From the NCBI GenBank assembly GCA_937880175.1, contig CALFLO010000167.1, positions 1 through 12,458 of the forward strand: a DNA stretch of 12,458 bases, given 5' to 3'. Shown here one piece after another: positions 1 through 6,753 of the stretch. How positions within the stretch are numbered: position 1 is the stretch's first letter; each line of letters opens with the position of its first letter. The DNA is from an uncultured Gluconobacter sp. (GTDB taxonomy: Bacteria; Pseudomonadota; Alphaproteobacteria; Acetobacterales; Acetobacteraceae). A model generated the notes under the pieces. It was not told the DNA's origin and did not search any database. It saw nothing but the letters and a program-made list of their open reading frames with translations. A program made the translations under genes and the position numbers.

Positions 1-485
1 TGGTCAGCGTGTCTGGCGTACAGAGCTGGAAGGCCGATCAGGCCGCCCGGTTCGATGCCAACGTCCGGGCGCTCCAGTGCGCCCAGCACACGTCAGATCC
101 GGTCGTGGCGATGATTGCCGGGCCGGTGACGATGGATCTGTCCGGCACCTTTAGCCAGTCAGGGTCATTCTCGGTTTCAGCCGCATCCGCCCTACCGGTC
201 TTCGGACTTCAAGCCGAGGCCAGCCGAACGAAGGGGCAGACACTCAACGTGCCCGTTCAGTTCGTGCCGCTCTCGGCGCTTCCGGATGTGGAGTCCGGGC
301 GGCAGGTCGGCTATGCCGGGGCGCTGCTCGGGCAGAACGATGCGGTCCGGCAGAGCACGGCGGCACGGATTGAAGCGGATCGGGCCGCGCTGGCTGCTCA
401 TATCGGCCTGCTGATCGGCGACTATCCAAGCGTCTGCCCTTCAGAGGGCAGCCATCCATTCGTCGGAGCGCGTCATGGCGCGTGA
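1..485 (+). CDS. Unrecognised protein at end of integrated element, 5' end probably outside window
   Basis: I do not recognise this protein. The frame is open to the first base of the window, so it may be the C-terminal part of a longer protein; the first possible start inside the window is a GTG at position 9, giving 158 residues. No motif is clear. There is an early polar stretch (SWKADQAARFDANVRALQ) that could be helical, a Ser/Thr/Gly-rich middle, and a helical-looking segment around residues 113-138 rich in Ala and charged residues. Cysteines are at about residues 24 and 143. No transmembrane segment is evident in the visible part. The stop overlaps the start of the next small gene by 11 bases, as in tightly packed phage operons. 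Its place just inside a tRNA-Val attachment scar suggests a prophage or island gene. That it is coding is supported by the overlapping gene with its own Shine-Dalgarno; its function is unknown. Confidence 0.55.
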   Translation, partial: VSVSGVQSWKADQAARFDANVRALQCAQHTSDPVVAMIAGPVTMDLSGTFSQSGSFSVSAASALPVFGLQAEASRTKGQTLNVPVQFVPLSALPDVESGRQVGYAGALLGQNDAVRQSTAARIEADRAALAAHIGLLIGDYPSVCPSEGSHPFVGARHGA

Positions 486-576
486 CCTGCTGGCAATCGC
501 CATCATCCTCGTGCCCCTGCTTTCGGTTGTCACGTTCATCATGATTAGTGCGGCGCGAGACAGCCGCAGAAACTGA
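475..576 (+). CDS. Small single-pass membrane protein (33 aa), unknown function
   Basis: This is a 33-residue reading frame. ATG at 475 is preceded by GGAG at 465-468 with a six-base spacer, a good ribosome binding site inside the end of the upstream gene. The product begins MARDLL and has one hydrophobic segment at about residues 5-25. It ends in the charged tail RDSRRN, so an N-out/C-in inner-membrane orientation is plausible from the positive-inside rule. It overlaps the upstream gene by 11 bases, indicating translational coupling. Small membrane proteins of this kind are common at the ends of phage lysis or tail modules, but there is no lipobox cysteine to suggest an outer-membrane spanin, and I cannot assign a role. 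It is the last gene before the hairpin cluster and the attachment site. Confidence 0.45.
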   Translation: MARDLLAIAIILVPLLSVVTFIMISAARDSRRN

Positions 577-582
577 CGGATT

Positions 583-609
583 GAACTCTTGGGGATTTCC
601 CAAGGGTTC
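583..609. terminator. Hairpin after the element's last gene, possible terminator
   Basis: Bases 583-593 (gaactcttggg) pair with 599-609 (cccaagggttc), leaving a five-base loop; one of the 11 pairs is G-T. It begins seven bases after the stop of the 33-residue gene. There is no T-run on either side, so it is a terminator only by position. It may instead be a recombination or protein-binding structure. Confidence 0.4.
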
Positions 610-640
610 AGTCGTCAAGGAATGCTTGACTGCTGAACTG

Positions 641-686
641 TCCGGAATTGCCGGATGGTTGAACCTGTAAGAGATCCTTACAGGTT
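641..686. repeat. Two further hairpins beside the attachment site
   Basis: The first pairs 641-645 (tccgg) with 651-655 (ccgga) around a five-base loop. The second is a perfect 10-bp stem, 662-671 (aacctgtaag) with 677-686 (cttacaggtt), also with a five-base loop. Together with the hairpin at 583-609 this gives three hairpins, each with a five-base loop, in about 105 bases. The motif TGAAC occurs at 582, 634 and 660, and its complement GTTCA at 606. Candidate roles are integrase or excisionase arm sites, or transcription insulation at the element boundary. Confidence 0.4.
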
Positions 687-781
687 ACCCGTTTGATATT
701 AACGATGCGCAAAATCCGTGCACTCTATAACGGATACGTTCCGCAACCCGCAGGAAACTACCGTTTTTTGGGCACTTTAAG

Positions 782-831
782 CTACCTTGACATGGTAGGG
801 GTCACAGGTTCAATCCCTGTTGCGCCCACCA
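782..831 (+). other. 3' half of tRNA-Val(GAC): attachment-site duplication (attR-like)
   Basis: The sequence folds exactly as a tRNA from position 27 onward. The anticodon stem is 782-786/794-798 (ctacc/ggtag) with loop ttgacat, so the anticodon is GAC (789-791, valine). The variable loop is 799-803, the T arm 804-808/816-820 (acagg/cctgt) with loop ttcaatc, the acceptor 3' strand 821-827 (tgcgccc), the discriminator A 828 and CCA 829-831. No matching D arm or 5' acceptor strand (gggcgca expected) precedes it; the upstream bases are unrelated to a tRNA. It is therefore not a functional tRNA gene but a 3' fragment, the usual scar of tyrosine-integrase insertion into a tRNA. Because the fragment reads rightward, the intact tRNA-Val and the integrase end of the element should lie to the left of the window. 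Bases from 832 on are the original downstream host DNA. Confidence 0.85.
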
Positions 832-1162
832 CTCGGTCCGGTGATAAATCCAAAAATTATATCGTCTTAGATTTAGATATCCGAACCCATTGTCTTCCTT
901 CAATGGTTCAGGCTTGCGTCATGTGATCCGCCTTGGACGCACGATGATTTTTCCGAAATCCGCGCACCCTGAGGTTTGGTGCCAATAGGCTGGTGACTAT
1001 TTACCCACAAAGCACCAGCCATTTCATTATCGCGGGCCTGTAAAATCACCTCCATCCCTGCCAACGATATTCGCAATATCATGATGTGCCCGGATCACCA
1101 GAAAACGGTATGATCTCCGTGACAGGAAACTTCCTGCGGAAAGCGGGAAGTGAGTGAAGGCC
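832..1162. other. Gene-poor host segment with inverted repeats, no supported gene
   Basis: I see no convincing coding region here. The stretch is more AT-rich than its surroundings and holds several inverted repeats. These are 883-909 (gaaccCATTG/CAATGgttc, one bulge), 964-968/978-982 (gcacc/ggtgc), 988-995/1013-1020 (ggctggtg/caccagcc, 17-base loop), 1066-1071/1075-1080 (gatatt/aatatc) and 1116-1140 (tccg..caggaa/ttcctg..cgga). The first may be the old terminator of the tRNA-Val gene, and the last lies just downstream of gntP. None has a clear T-run. Confidence 0.5.
1116..1140 (-). terminator. Weak candidate terminator downstream of gntP
   Basis: The hairpin has an outer stem tccg/cgga (1116-1119/1137-1140), a three-base bulge and an inner stem caggaa/ttcctg (1123-1128/1131-1136). 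It lies 23 bases beyond the gntP stop in the direction of gntP transcription. No adjacent T-run is present on the minus strand, so the call rests on position and pairing only. Confidence 0.25.
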
Positions 1163-2506
1163 TCAATGAATGAATATGGAGGCTATCATACAGAATACGA
1201 GCCCGCAGACAGCAATCAGCGTCTCAAGAACCGACCACGTCTTGAGGGTCTGCGGAACGGTCAACCCGAGATATTCCTTCAGCTGCCAGAAACCTGCATC
1301 GTTCATCGGTCCGAACGCGACCGACCCTGCTCCTGTTACGAGAACCATCAGTTCGGGTGACACACCCGTTGAGCGTGCAAGAATGGGCGCAACGATCCCC
1401 GATGCTGTTGCCATCGCAACGGTCGAGGAGCCGCAGGCCACACGGACGATTGCCGCAAGCATCCAGGCCAGAACCAGCAGGGGCATGTGCGCGCCCAGAG
1501 CTGCATCCGTAATGGACCGCGATACGCCGCTATCGACGAGAACACGACCAAAACCACCCCCTGCTCCCACAAGAAGCATTATCAGCGCAGTCGGTCCGAG
1601 GCATTCATTGGTAAATCGAAGAATTGTCTCCCGCGAGAAGCCCCGTGCATGACCCAGGACGTAAAACGACAGGACAGTCGCCAGAAGAAGAGCGATATCC
1701 GTATTCCCGGCGAAATGCAGGACGGTGTTTAATGTCGTATGTGGTGCCGCGATGCTGTCTGCTGCGGACCCGACAAGCATCAGCAGCACCGGAGACAGAA
1801 CGGTGAAAACCGTAATGCCAAATCCTGGGAGGTTACCCGGAGGCTTGCTGCTCACGAACTGTCCAGCCAGCGGATTAACACCCACCGGGATTACTCTGGC
1901 CGAGGCGAAACGTCCGAACAGCGGTCCCGCAATCACAGCTATCGGCGTGCCGATCGCGACACCGAGAAGAATGGTCCGCCCGATATCCGCGTGATAGGCG
2001 CTCAGTGCCAGAAGCGCAGCCGGATGCGGAGGAATGAGGGCATGCGTGATGGACAGTGCAGCGCCCATGGGCAGCGCGACGCGCAGCAGAGGCGTCTTGG
2101 TCCGGTCTGCCAGAACAAAGGCCAGCGGAATCAGAAGGACAAAGCCAACCTCGAAAAATACGGGAAGGCCCACCAGAAGCCCGATTAGCATCATGGCCCA
2201 GTCCACGTGACGACGCCCTGAAATACCAGAAATCGTCAGAACAATACGATCGGCGCCACCGGATTCGGCCAGCATTTTCCCAAGCATCGTGCCCAGAGCG
2301 ATGACTATCCCCACATGTCCCAGAACATGCCCTGCTCCCGCCTCGAAAGACCCCACGACCTTGTCGGCCGGCATCCCCGCGACAAGCGCCAGCAGGATCG
2401 AAACCGAAAAAAGGACGATGAACGGATTGATACGGAATCGGGCGATAAGGATGACAACCGCCGCGATGGCTGCAGTCGCAAGCGAGAGGGCAAAAATGGA
2501 ACTCAT
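1163..2506 (-). CDS. gntP: GntP-family gluconate permease
   Basis: This inner-membrane symporter of the GntP family imports gluconate, or possibly a related sugar acid such as 5-ketogluconate. The protein is hydrophobic along its whole length and shows the family motifs: RFRINPFIVL near the N-terminus, GLPVFFEVGFVLLIPLAF at about residues 113-130, HALIPPHP at 155-162 and GSVAFGPMNDAGFWQLKEYL near residue 394. An ATG at 2530 is in frame, but nothing like a Shine-Dalgarno precedes it. The ATG at 2506 has AGGAAAG about ten bases upstream and gives 447 residues, the length of E. coli GntP, so I prefer it. It lies downstream of gno on the same strand, separated by about 130 bases containing a hairpin. 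The two genes together make a gluconate uptake and interconversion module. The family is certain; the exact substrate is inferred. Confidence 0.93.
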   Translation of the reverse strand: MSSIFALSLATAAIAAVVILIARFRINPFIVLFSVSILLALVAGMPADKVVGSFEAGAGHVLGHVGIVIALGTMLGKMLAESGGADRIVLTISGISGRRHVDWAMMLIGLLVGLPVFFEVGFVLLIPLAFVLADRTKTPLLRVALPMGAALSITHALIPPHPAALLALSAYHADIGRTILLGVAIGTPIAVIAGPLFGRFASARVIPVGVNPLAGQFVSSKPPGNLPGFGITVFTVLSPVLLMLVGSAADSIAAPHTTLNTVLHFAGNTDIALLLATVLSFYVLGHARGFSRETILRFTNECLGPTALIMLLVGAGGGFGRVLVDSGVSRSITDAALGAHMPLLVLAWMLAAIVRVACGSSTVAMATASGIVAPILARSTGVSPELMVLVTGAGSVAFGPMNDAGFWQLKEYLGLTVPQTLKTWSVLETLIAVCGLVFCMIASIFIH

Positions 2507-2585
2507 CCGATGATAACTTTCCTGTGACATCCCGACAGATGGGCATTCTTACCGAAAACCACCCTATCACAAACCCGATAGAGAA

Positions 2586-2602
2586 CGGGCTGATGCAGCC
2601 CG
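2586..2602 (-). terminator. Strong hairpin between gno and gntP
   Basis: This is a perfect 7-bp stem, cgggctg (2586-2592) with cagcccg (2596-2602), around a three-base loop. It starts 33 bases beyond the gno stop. On the minus strand it is followed by TTCTCTATC, only a weak T-run. A second small repeat (2564-2568/2577-2581, ctatc/gatag) sits next to it. It could attenuate transcription into gntP or stabilise the gno transcript's 3' end. Confidence 0.4.
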
Positions 2603-2634
2603 GATAAACTCAAACAGAAAGAGTGGTAGAAAAA

Positions 2635-3405
2635 CTATAGTGATATGCTGATCCCACCATCTACCATCAGCAGATGCCCGTTGACGAAACTTGAGGCGGG
2701 GGAAGACAGGAATACGGCCGCACCAACCAGTTCCTCAACCTGCCCCCAGCGTGCTGCCGGTGTCCGTTTGCACAGCCATTTCGTGAACTCTTCGTCAGAG
2801 ACGAGTTTTTCGGTCATTTCCGTGGCAAAATATCCTGGTGCGAGCCCGTTGATCTGAAGCCCATGTCTGGCCCAGTCGGTCGACATACCTTTCGTGAGGT
2901 TTTTGACCGCCCCCTTGGTCGCCGTATAGGGCGCAATTCCGGGACGCGCGAGTTCACTCTGGACGGAACAGATATTCACGATCTTGCCCCGCCCGCGTGG
3001 AATCATATGCCGCGCCACCGCCTGTCCTACGAAAAAAACCGCGCTCACATTAGTGAGCATCAGATCATCCCAGTCCCTGCGCTGGAACTCCTCCAGAGGG
3101 GCGCGGCGCTGTATTCCTGCATTGTTGATCAGGATATCGATTGGCCCCCTGTCGCGTTCAATCGCCGCAATACCCTCAATAACGGCGTCCTGATCCGTCA
3201 CGTCGAAAACCGCCGTACTGGCTTTCAGGCCTGCCGTCTCAAACCCAGACTGCACGGTGTTCAGCCGTTCCGCATCACGTCCGTGCAACACGATCTCGGC
3301 TCCATACTGGGCCAGCCCCTTTGCGAGCGTCAGGCCAATTCCGCGTGACGCTCCTGTCACAAGGGCGCGCGAACCAGAGAGCGAAAAAAGATCGGGATAA
3401 GGCAT
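2635..3405 (-). CDS. gno: Gluconate 5-dehydrogenase / 5-ketogluconate reductase (Gno), SDR family
   Basis: This cytoplasmic short-chain dehydrogenase interconverts D-gluconate and 5-keto-D-gluconate with NADP(H). Reading from ATG at 3405 gives 256 residues, the length of the known Gluconobacter enzyme, which the sequence closely resembles from memory. The cofactor motif TGASRGIG is at residues 17-24, and Arg43 after the second strand (HGRD) fits NADP preference. NNAG is at 94-97. The catalytic tetrad is Asn119, Ser147, Tyr160 (PYTATK) and Lys164. The Rossmann fold ends in VDGGISISL. A TTG three codons upstream is also in frame, but GAAGG nine bases before the ATG favours ATG. The gene is transcribed away from the polyol operon and toward gntP. 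Physiologically it would recover 5-ketogluconate made outside the cytoplasmic membrane and return it to gluconate. Confidence 0.93.
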   Translation of the reverse strand: MPYPDLFSLSGSRALVTGASRGIGLTLAKGLAQYGAEIVLHGRDAERLNTVQSGFETAGLKASTAVFDVTDQDAVIEGIAAIERDRGPIDILINNAGIQRRAPLEEFQRRDWDDLMLTNVSAVFFVGQAVARHMIPRGRGKIVNICSVQSELARPGIAPYTATKGAVKNLTKGMSTDWARHGLQINGLAPGYFATEMTEKLVSDEEFTKWLCKRTPAARWGQVEELVGAAVFLSSPASSFVNGHLLMVDGGISISL

Positions 3406-3679
3406 GTCTATCAACCTTCGGAGTCACAGTTCTCATGTTCCTAGCAGCCTCGGTCGTCCAAAGATCCACAAGTCCGCGTGCGCAGGACGTGAGCGACTCA
3501 TTTTTTATGAGAAAAACTTCTGCCATCGTTCTGGACAGGGATAGCGTTATATGTAACGTTATAAACGATAGTTTATCATTCTGATATGTGATATTCAGCC
3601 ACAGTCAAACGTTATGCAGACTTCGGGTCTGTTTTTCTCGCATGTCCTGTTTGTGTTTTTATCCTCTGGGTGTCGTTTT
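3406..3679. promoter_or_regulatory. Divergent control region between gno and the polyol operon
   Basis: About 270 bases separate the gno start from the likely kinase start at 3680. The segment 3540-3620 is AT-rich and carries possible operators. CGTTAT occurs at 3545, 3557 (12 bases apart) and 3610. Bases 3545-3549/3554-3558 (cgtta/taacg) form an inverted repeat, taacgtta (3554-3561) is a palindrome, and 3561-3566/3571-3576 (ataaac/gtttat) form a second inverted repeat with a four-base spacer. I could not place -35/-10 elements with confidence. No regulator gene is in the window, so any factor acting here is encoded elsewhere. Confidence 0.5.
3545..3576. repeat. Overlapping inverted and direct repeats, candidate operator
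   Basis: In 32 bases there are two abutting inverted repeats (cgtta-tatg-taacg and ataaac-gata-gtttat) and two direct copies of CGTTATA twelve bases apart. Repeats of this type are typical of binding sites for DeoR-, LacI- or GntR-type repressors of sugar operons. Which family acts here cannot be told from the DNA. Confidence 0.45.
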
Positions 3680-5326
3680 ATGGATCTGGTTCTGGGAATT
3701 GATGTTGGAACAGGCAGCGCCCGGGCGGGTCTTTTTACGCTCGACGGCCGCAAGAGGGCATCATGCGTCCGCGCAATCCGGACATGGACGCCGCGCGCTG
3801 GCTATGCGCAGCAATCTTCTCAGAACATCTGGGAGGCAGTCTGCGAGGCAACCCGCAATGCTCTGGCCATGCTTGACGAACCCTGTCAGGTCATTGGCAT
3901 CGGTTTCGATGCGACCTGTTCCCTTGTCGTCCTTGACGCCCAAGGTCACGGACTGTCGGTAGATCCCGACGGTGCTCCCGAACAGGACGTCATTCTCTGG
4001 GCGGATCACCGCGCCCTTGAGGAGACCCGCGACATCAACAACGGCGGCCATGACGTGCTGCGTTATGTCGGCGGTACGATGTCCCCTGAAATGGAAACGC
4101 CGAAGCTGCTCTGGCTGAAGCGCCATCTTCCCGGCATCTATGAGAAGGCAGCCCATTTCTTCGATCTTCCCGACTTCCTGACATGGCGGGCGACCGGTTC
4201 GTTGTCCCGCTCGGCATGTTCAACCGCCTGCAAGTGGACCTATCTCGCTCATGAAAACCGTTGGGATGAGGAATATTTCCAATCCATCGGACTGGAGGAC
4301 CTCGCAGCCGATGGCTTCAGCCGCATCGGCAACGATATCCGCCCCCTTGGCGCTCTTTCAGAAGGCGGCTTGAGCGCTAAAGCATCCTCGGAACTCGGTC
4401 TGCCTTCGGGTATTCCCGTCGGGGTTTCCGCCATCGATGCCCATGCCGGTGGGATCGGGCTGTTCGGGATCAATACCGAAGGCTCTCTCTCTGACGATCA
4501 ACTTGAGCGCTCAATCTCGCTCATCTGCGGCACGTCGAGCTGTCACATGGCGGTATCAAAAGAGGCGCGTTTCGTGCCCGGTGTCTGGGGGCCTTACTGG
4601 AACGCCATGGTTCCTGAGATGTGGCTGAACGAGGCCGGACAGTCCGCGACCGGCGCCCTGATCGACTTCATGATTTCCAGCCATACCTTTGGCCCGACAC
4701 TTAGGGAAGAAGCCAAAGAGGCCGGAACCAGCGTCTACGCCCTGCTGAATGCCCGGATCGAAAAACTGGAACGTGACAGGCTGCCAGGATCGATCACGGC
4801 CGGTCTGCATGTGTTTCCGGATTTCCACGGGAACCGCTCGCCTCATGCCGATCCTGATCTCACCGGCATGATCAGCGGTCTGACCTTATCCGACACAGTC
4901 GATGATCTGGCACGGCTTTACCTCGCCACACTGCAGGGTCTCGCCTACGGCACGAAGGACATCATCGAGGCCCTCAACACGCAGGGCTACCGCATCGACA
5001 CCATCCTTGCGACGGGAGGGAGCACCAAAAACCCCGTCTTCTTGCGCGAACACGCCAACGCGACCGGTTGCCGCATCCTTCTCCCCGCCGAACCGGATTC
5101 CGTCCTTCTGGGAGCCGCCATTCTCGGGGCTGTTGCAAGTGGGACATACACTGATCTGCCACAGGCCATGGCGCGGATGAGCCATGCCGGAGACGAGATC
5201 CTCCCCGACCCGGGCGTCGCTGCGTATCACGCCGCCAAGCGGAACATCACGCAGGACATGTACTCCCGGCAGATCACCTGGCGTCAGCAGATGCGTGACG
5301 TTCTGCAAAAGGAGAGCCCACCCTGA
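3680..5326 (+). CDS. FGGY-family pentulose kinase (ribulokinase-like)
   Basis: This cytoplasmic ATP-dependent kinase phosphorylates a ketopentose, probably D-ribulose, D-xylulose or L-ribulose, for entry into the pentose phosphate pathway. The visible FGGY features (numbered from ATG 3680, 548 residues) are the N-terminal phosphate loop DVGTGSARAG from Asp8, the substrate-region motif WADHRA at 107-112 and the likely catalytic base Asp253 in AIDAHAG. The nucleotide-binding motifs are GTSSCHM at 284 and ATGGSTKNP at 444. The length and the WADHRA/GNRSPHADP pattern fit the ribulokinase-like FGGY branch better than classical XylB, which is about 480-500 residues. An in-frame ATG at 3614 would add 22 hydrophobic residues unsuited to a soluble kinase, so I start at 3680, although its ribosome binding site is weak. 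It is the first gene of the operon. Family assignment is firm; the exact sugar is not. Confidence 0.88.
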   Translation: MDLVLGIDVGTGSARAGLFTLDGRKRASCVRAIRTWTPRAGYAQQSSQNIWEAVCEATRNALAMLDEPCQVIGIGFDATCSLVVLDAQGHGLSVDPDGAPEQDVILWADHRALEETRDINNGGHDVLRYVGGTMSPEMETPKLLWLKRHLPGIYEKAAHFFDLPDFLTWRATGSLSRSACSTACKWTYLAHENRWDEEYFQSIGLEDLAADGFSRIGNDIRPLGALSEGGLSAKASSELGLPSGIPVGVSAIDAHAGGIGLFGINTEGSLSDDQLERSISLICGTSSCHMAVSKEARFVPGVWGPYWNAMVPEMWLNEAGQSATGALIDFMISSHTFGPTLREEAKEAGTSVYALLNARIEKLERDRLPGSITAGLHVFPDFHGNRSPHADPDLTGMISGLTLSDTVDDLARLYLATLQGLAYGTKDIIEALNTQGYRIDTILATGGSTKNPVFLREHANATGCRILLPAEPDSVLLGAAILGAVASGTYTDLPQAMARMSHAGDEILPDPGVAAYHAAKRNITQDMYSRQITWRQQMRDVLQKESPP

Positions 5327-5344
5327 CGGCACACTCCCCTTTTT
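5311..5344 (+). terminator. Possible attenuator at the kinase/binding-protein junction
   Basis: GGAG (5311-5314) can pair with CTCC (5334-5337), and GCC (5316-5318) with GGC (5328-5330), followed closely by five Ts (5340-5344). The structure spans the kinase stop codon. The stem is short and interrupted, so it is at best a partial terminator adjusting kinase against transporter expression. Confidence 0.2.
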
Positions 5345-5397
5345 CAATCTCATGTCCCGAAAACGTCTCCACATCTTTCTTCCAGAGGCCGATTTCC

Positions 5398-6726
5398 ATG
5401 TCCCGTCTCAAATCAACCCGCACCGCCATTTGCACTCTTGCCCTCCTGCTCACGGGCTCGGCGCTCTCCAGCGCGCAGGCGGCTGGCACGCTGACGATCG
5501 CCACCGTCAACAATGGTGACATGATCGTCATGCGCCAGCTTTCTCAGGAGTTTGAAAAAGCCCATCCGGACATTCACCTGAACTGGGTCACGCTAGAAGA
5601 AAACGTTCTGCGTCAGCGCGTCACAACCGATATCGCCATGAAAACCGGCCAGTTCGATGTTGTGACCATCGGCAATTACGAAGTGCCGATCTGGGCCAAA
5701 CAGGGCTGGCTCACCGAAATCAAGCCGGATGCCGCCTATGACGTGAACGACATCCTGCCTTCCGTCCGGGACAGCCTGACTGCGGATGGCAAGCTCTATG
5801 CCCTGCCGTTCTACGCCGAAAGCGTCATGACCTATTACCGCAAGGACCTGTTCCAGAAGGCCGGTCTGACGATGCCGGATGCCCCGACCTACGACCAGAT
5901 CCGCCAGTTCGCCGACAGGATCACGGACAAGACCAATCAGGTCTACGGCATCTGCCTGCGCGGAAAGCCCGGATGGGGAGAGAACATGGCGTATGTCTCC
6001 TCGCTCGCCAACACGTTCGGCGCTCAGTGGTTCGATATGTCGTGGAAGCCGACCCTGACCTCCGACGCCTGGAAAGCGACCCTGAACTGGTACGTCTCGG
6101 CCCTGAAAGCTGACGGTCCTCCGGGCGCGACCTCCAATGGCTTTAACGAAAATCTGGCTCTGTTCGCCAGCGGCCATTGCGGCATCTGGATTGATTCCAC
6201 CGTCGCAGGAGGGCTGCTGTTCGATCCCAAGCAGTCTCAGGTCGCGGACAAGGTTGGTTTCGCCCCCGCCCCCAAAGGCCCTTACGGCAAAGGCCCGACC
6301 TGGCTGTGGAGCTGGAGCCTCGCTGTTCCCGTCAGCTCCCATCAGAGCGCGGATGCCCAGACCTTCATCACATGGGCTACGTCCAAGGATTACGTGAAGC
6401 TGGTTGCCGCGCAGAAAGGCTGGGTCGCCGTTCCTGCTGGAACCCGCGCCTCCACCTATGCTGCGCCGGAATACGCCAAGGCCGCTCCCTTCGCTTCCTT
6501 CGTGCTGAACGCGATCAAAACGGCTGACCCGAATGGTCCGACCGCCCAGCCACGTCCTTATACGGGCGCACAGTTCGTTGGCATTCCGGAGTTTCAGGCC
6601 ATCGGCACGCAGGTCGGCCAGACGGTCGCCGCCACCCTGTCCGACCAGATGACCGTCGATCAGGCCCTGACCTCCGCGCAGACTTCGATCACCCGCGCGC
6701 TCCGCCAGTCCGGCCGCGCGCGCTAA
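5398..6726 (+). CDS. Periplasmic polyol-binding protein of ABC transporter (SmoE-like)
   Basis: This is the extracytoplasmic solute-binding protein (family 1, MalE/SmoE type) that delivers a sugar alcohol to the membrane permeases. The 442-residue product starts with a Sec signal peptide: MSRLKSTR, a hydrophobic core at about residues 10-24, and a likely cleavage at AQA-A near residue 28. There is no lipobox cysteine at that site. The mature part begins with GTLTIATVNNGDM, and the region GICLRGKPGWGENM (around residues 184-197) is typical of sorbitol/mannitol-binding proteins. The two-lobed fold's usual WLWSWSLAVP segment is also present. The ATG at 5398 has AGAGG about ten bases upstream. 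It lies 71 bases after the kinase and 27 bases before the first permease. Sorbitol, mannitol or arabitol are the likely ligands; sequence alone does not choose among them. Confidence 0.9.
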   Translation: MSRLKSTRTAICTLALLLTGSALSSAQAAGTLTIATVNNGDMIVMRQLSQEFEKAHPDIHLNWVTLEENVLRQRVTTDIAMKTGQFDVVTIGNYEVPIWAKQGWLTEIKPDAAYDVNDILPSVRDSLTADGKLYALPFYAESVMTYYRKDLFQKAGLTMPDAPTYDQIRQFADRITDKTNQVYGICLRGKPGWGENMAYVSSLANTFGAQWFDMSWKPTLTSDAWKATLNWYVSALKADGPPGATSNGFNENLALFASGHCGIWIDSTVAGGLLFDPKQSQVADKVGFAPAPKGPYGKGPTWLWSWSLAVPVSSHQSADAQTFITWATSKDYVKLVAAQKGWVAVPAGTRASTYAAPEYAKAAPFASFVLNAIKTADPNGPTAQPRPYTGAQFVGIPEFQAIGTQVGQTVAATLSDQMTVDQALTSAQTSITRALRQSGRAR

Positions 6727-6753
6727 CGCCGTCTGATCAAGGTCAAGAACGCC

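Noticed and set aside
782..831. A functional complete tRNA gene or tmRNA
   Set aside because: No D arm or 5' acceptor strand pairs with tgcgccc in the bases upstream; gggcac at 771 gives only partial pairing.
693..926. 77-residue plus-strand frame containing GSIPVAPTT
   Set aside because: It runs through the tRNA-Val fragment; the GSIPVAP string is the usual translation artefact of a tRNA 3' end. No ribosome binding site or protein-like composition supports it.
900..1082. 60-residue minus-strand frame between the tRNA scar and gntP
   Set aside because: It has no recognisable motif and no good ribosome binding site at the first start, and it lies across the inverted repeats. A decayed gene is possible but cannot be shown.
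3614..3679. N-terminal extension of the kinase with a hydrophobic, lipobox-like end (LSSGC)
   Set aside because: FGGY kinases are soluble cytoplasmic enzymes whose N-terminus is the VLGIDVGTGS strand; ATG 3680 puts that strand at residues 4-13, so the hydrophobic upstream codons are taken as untranslated leader.
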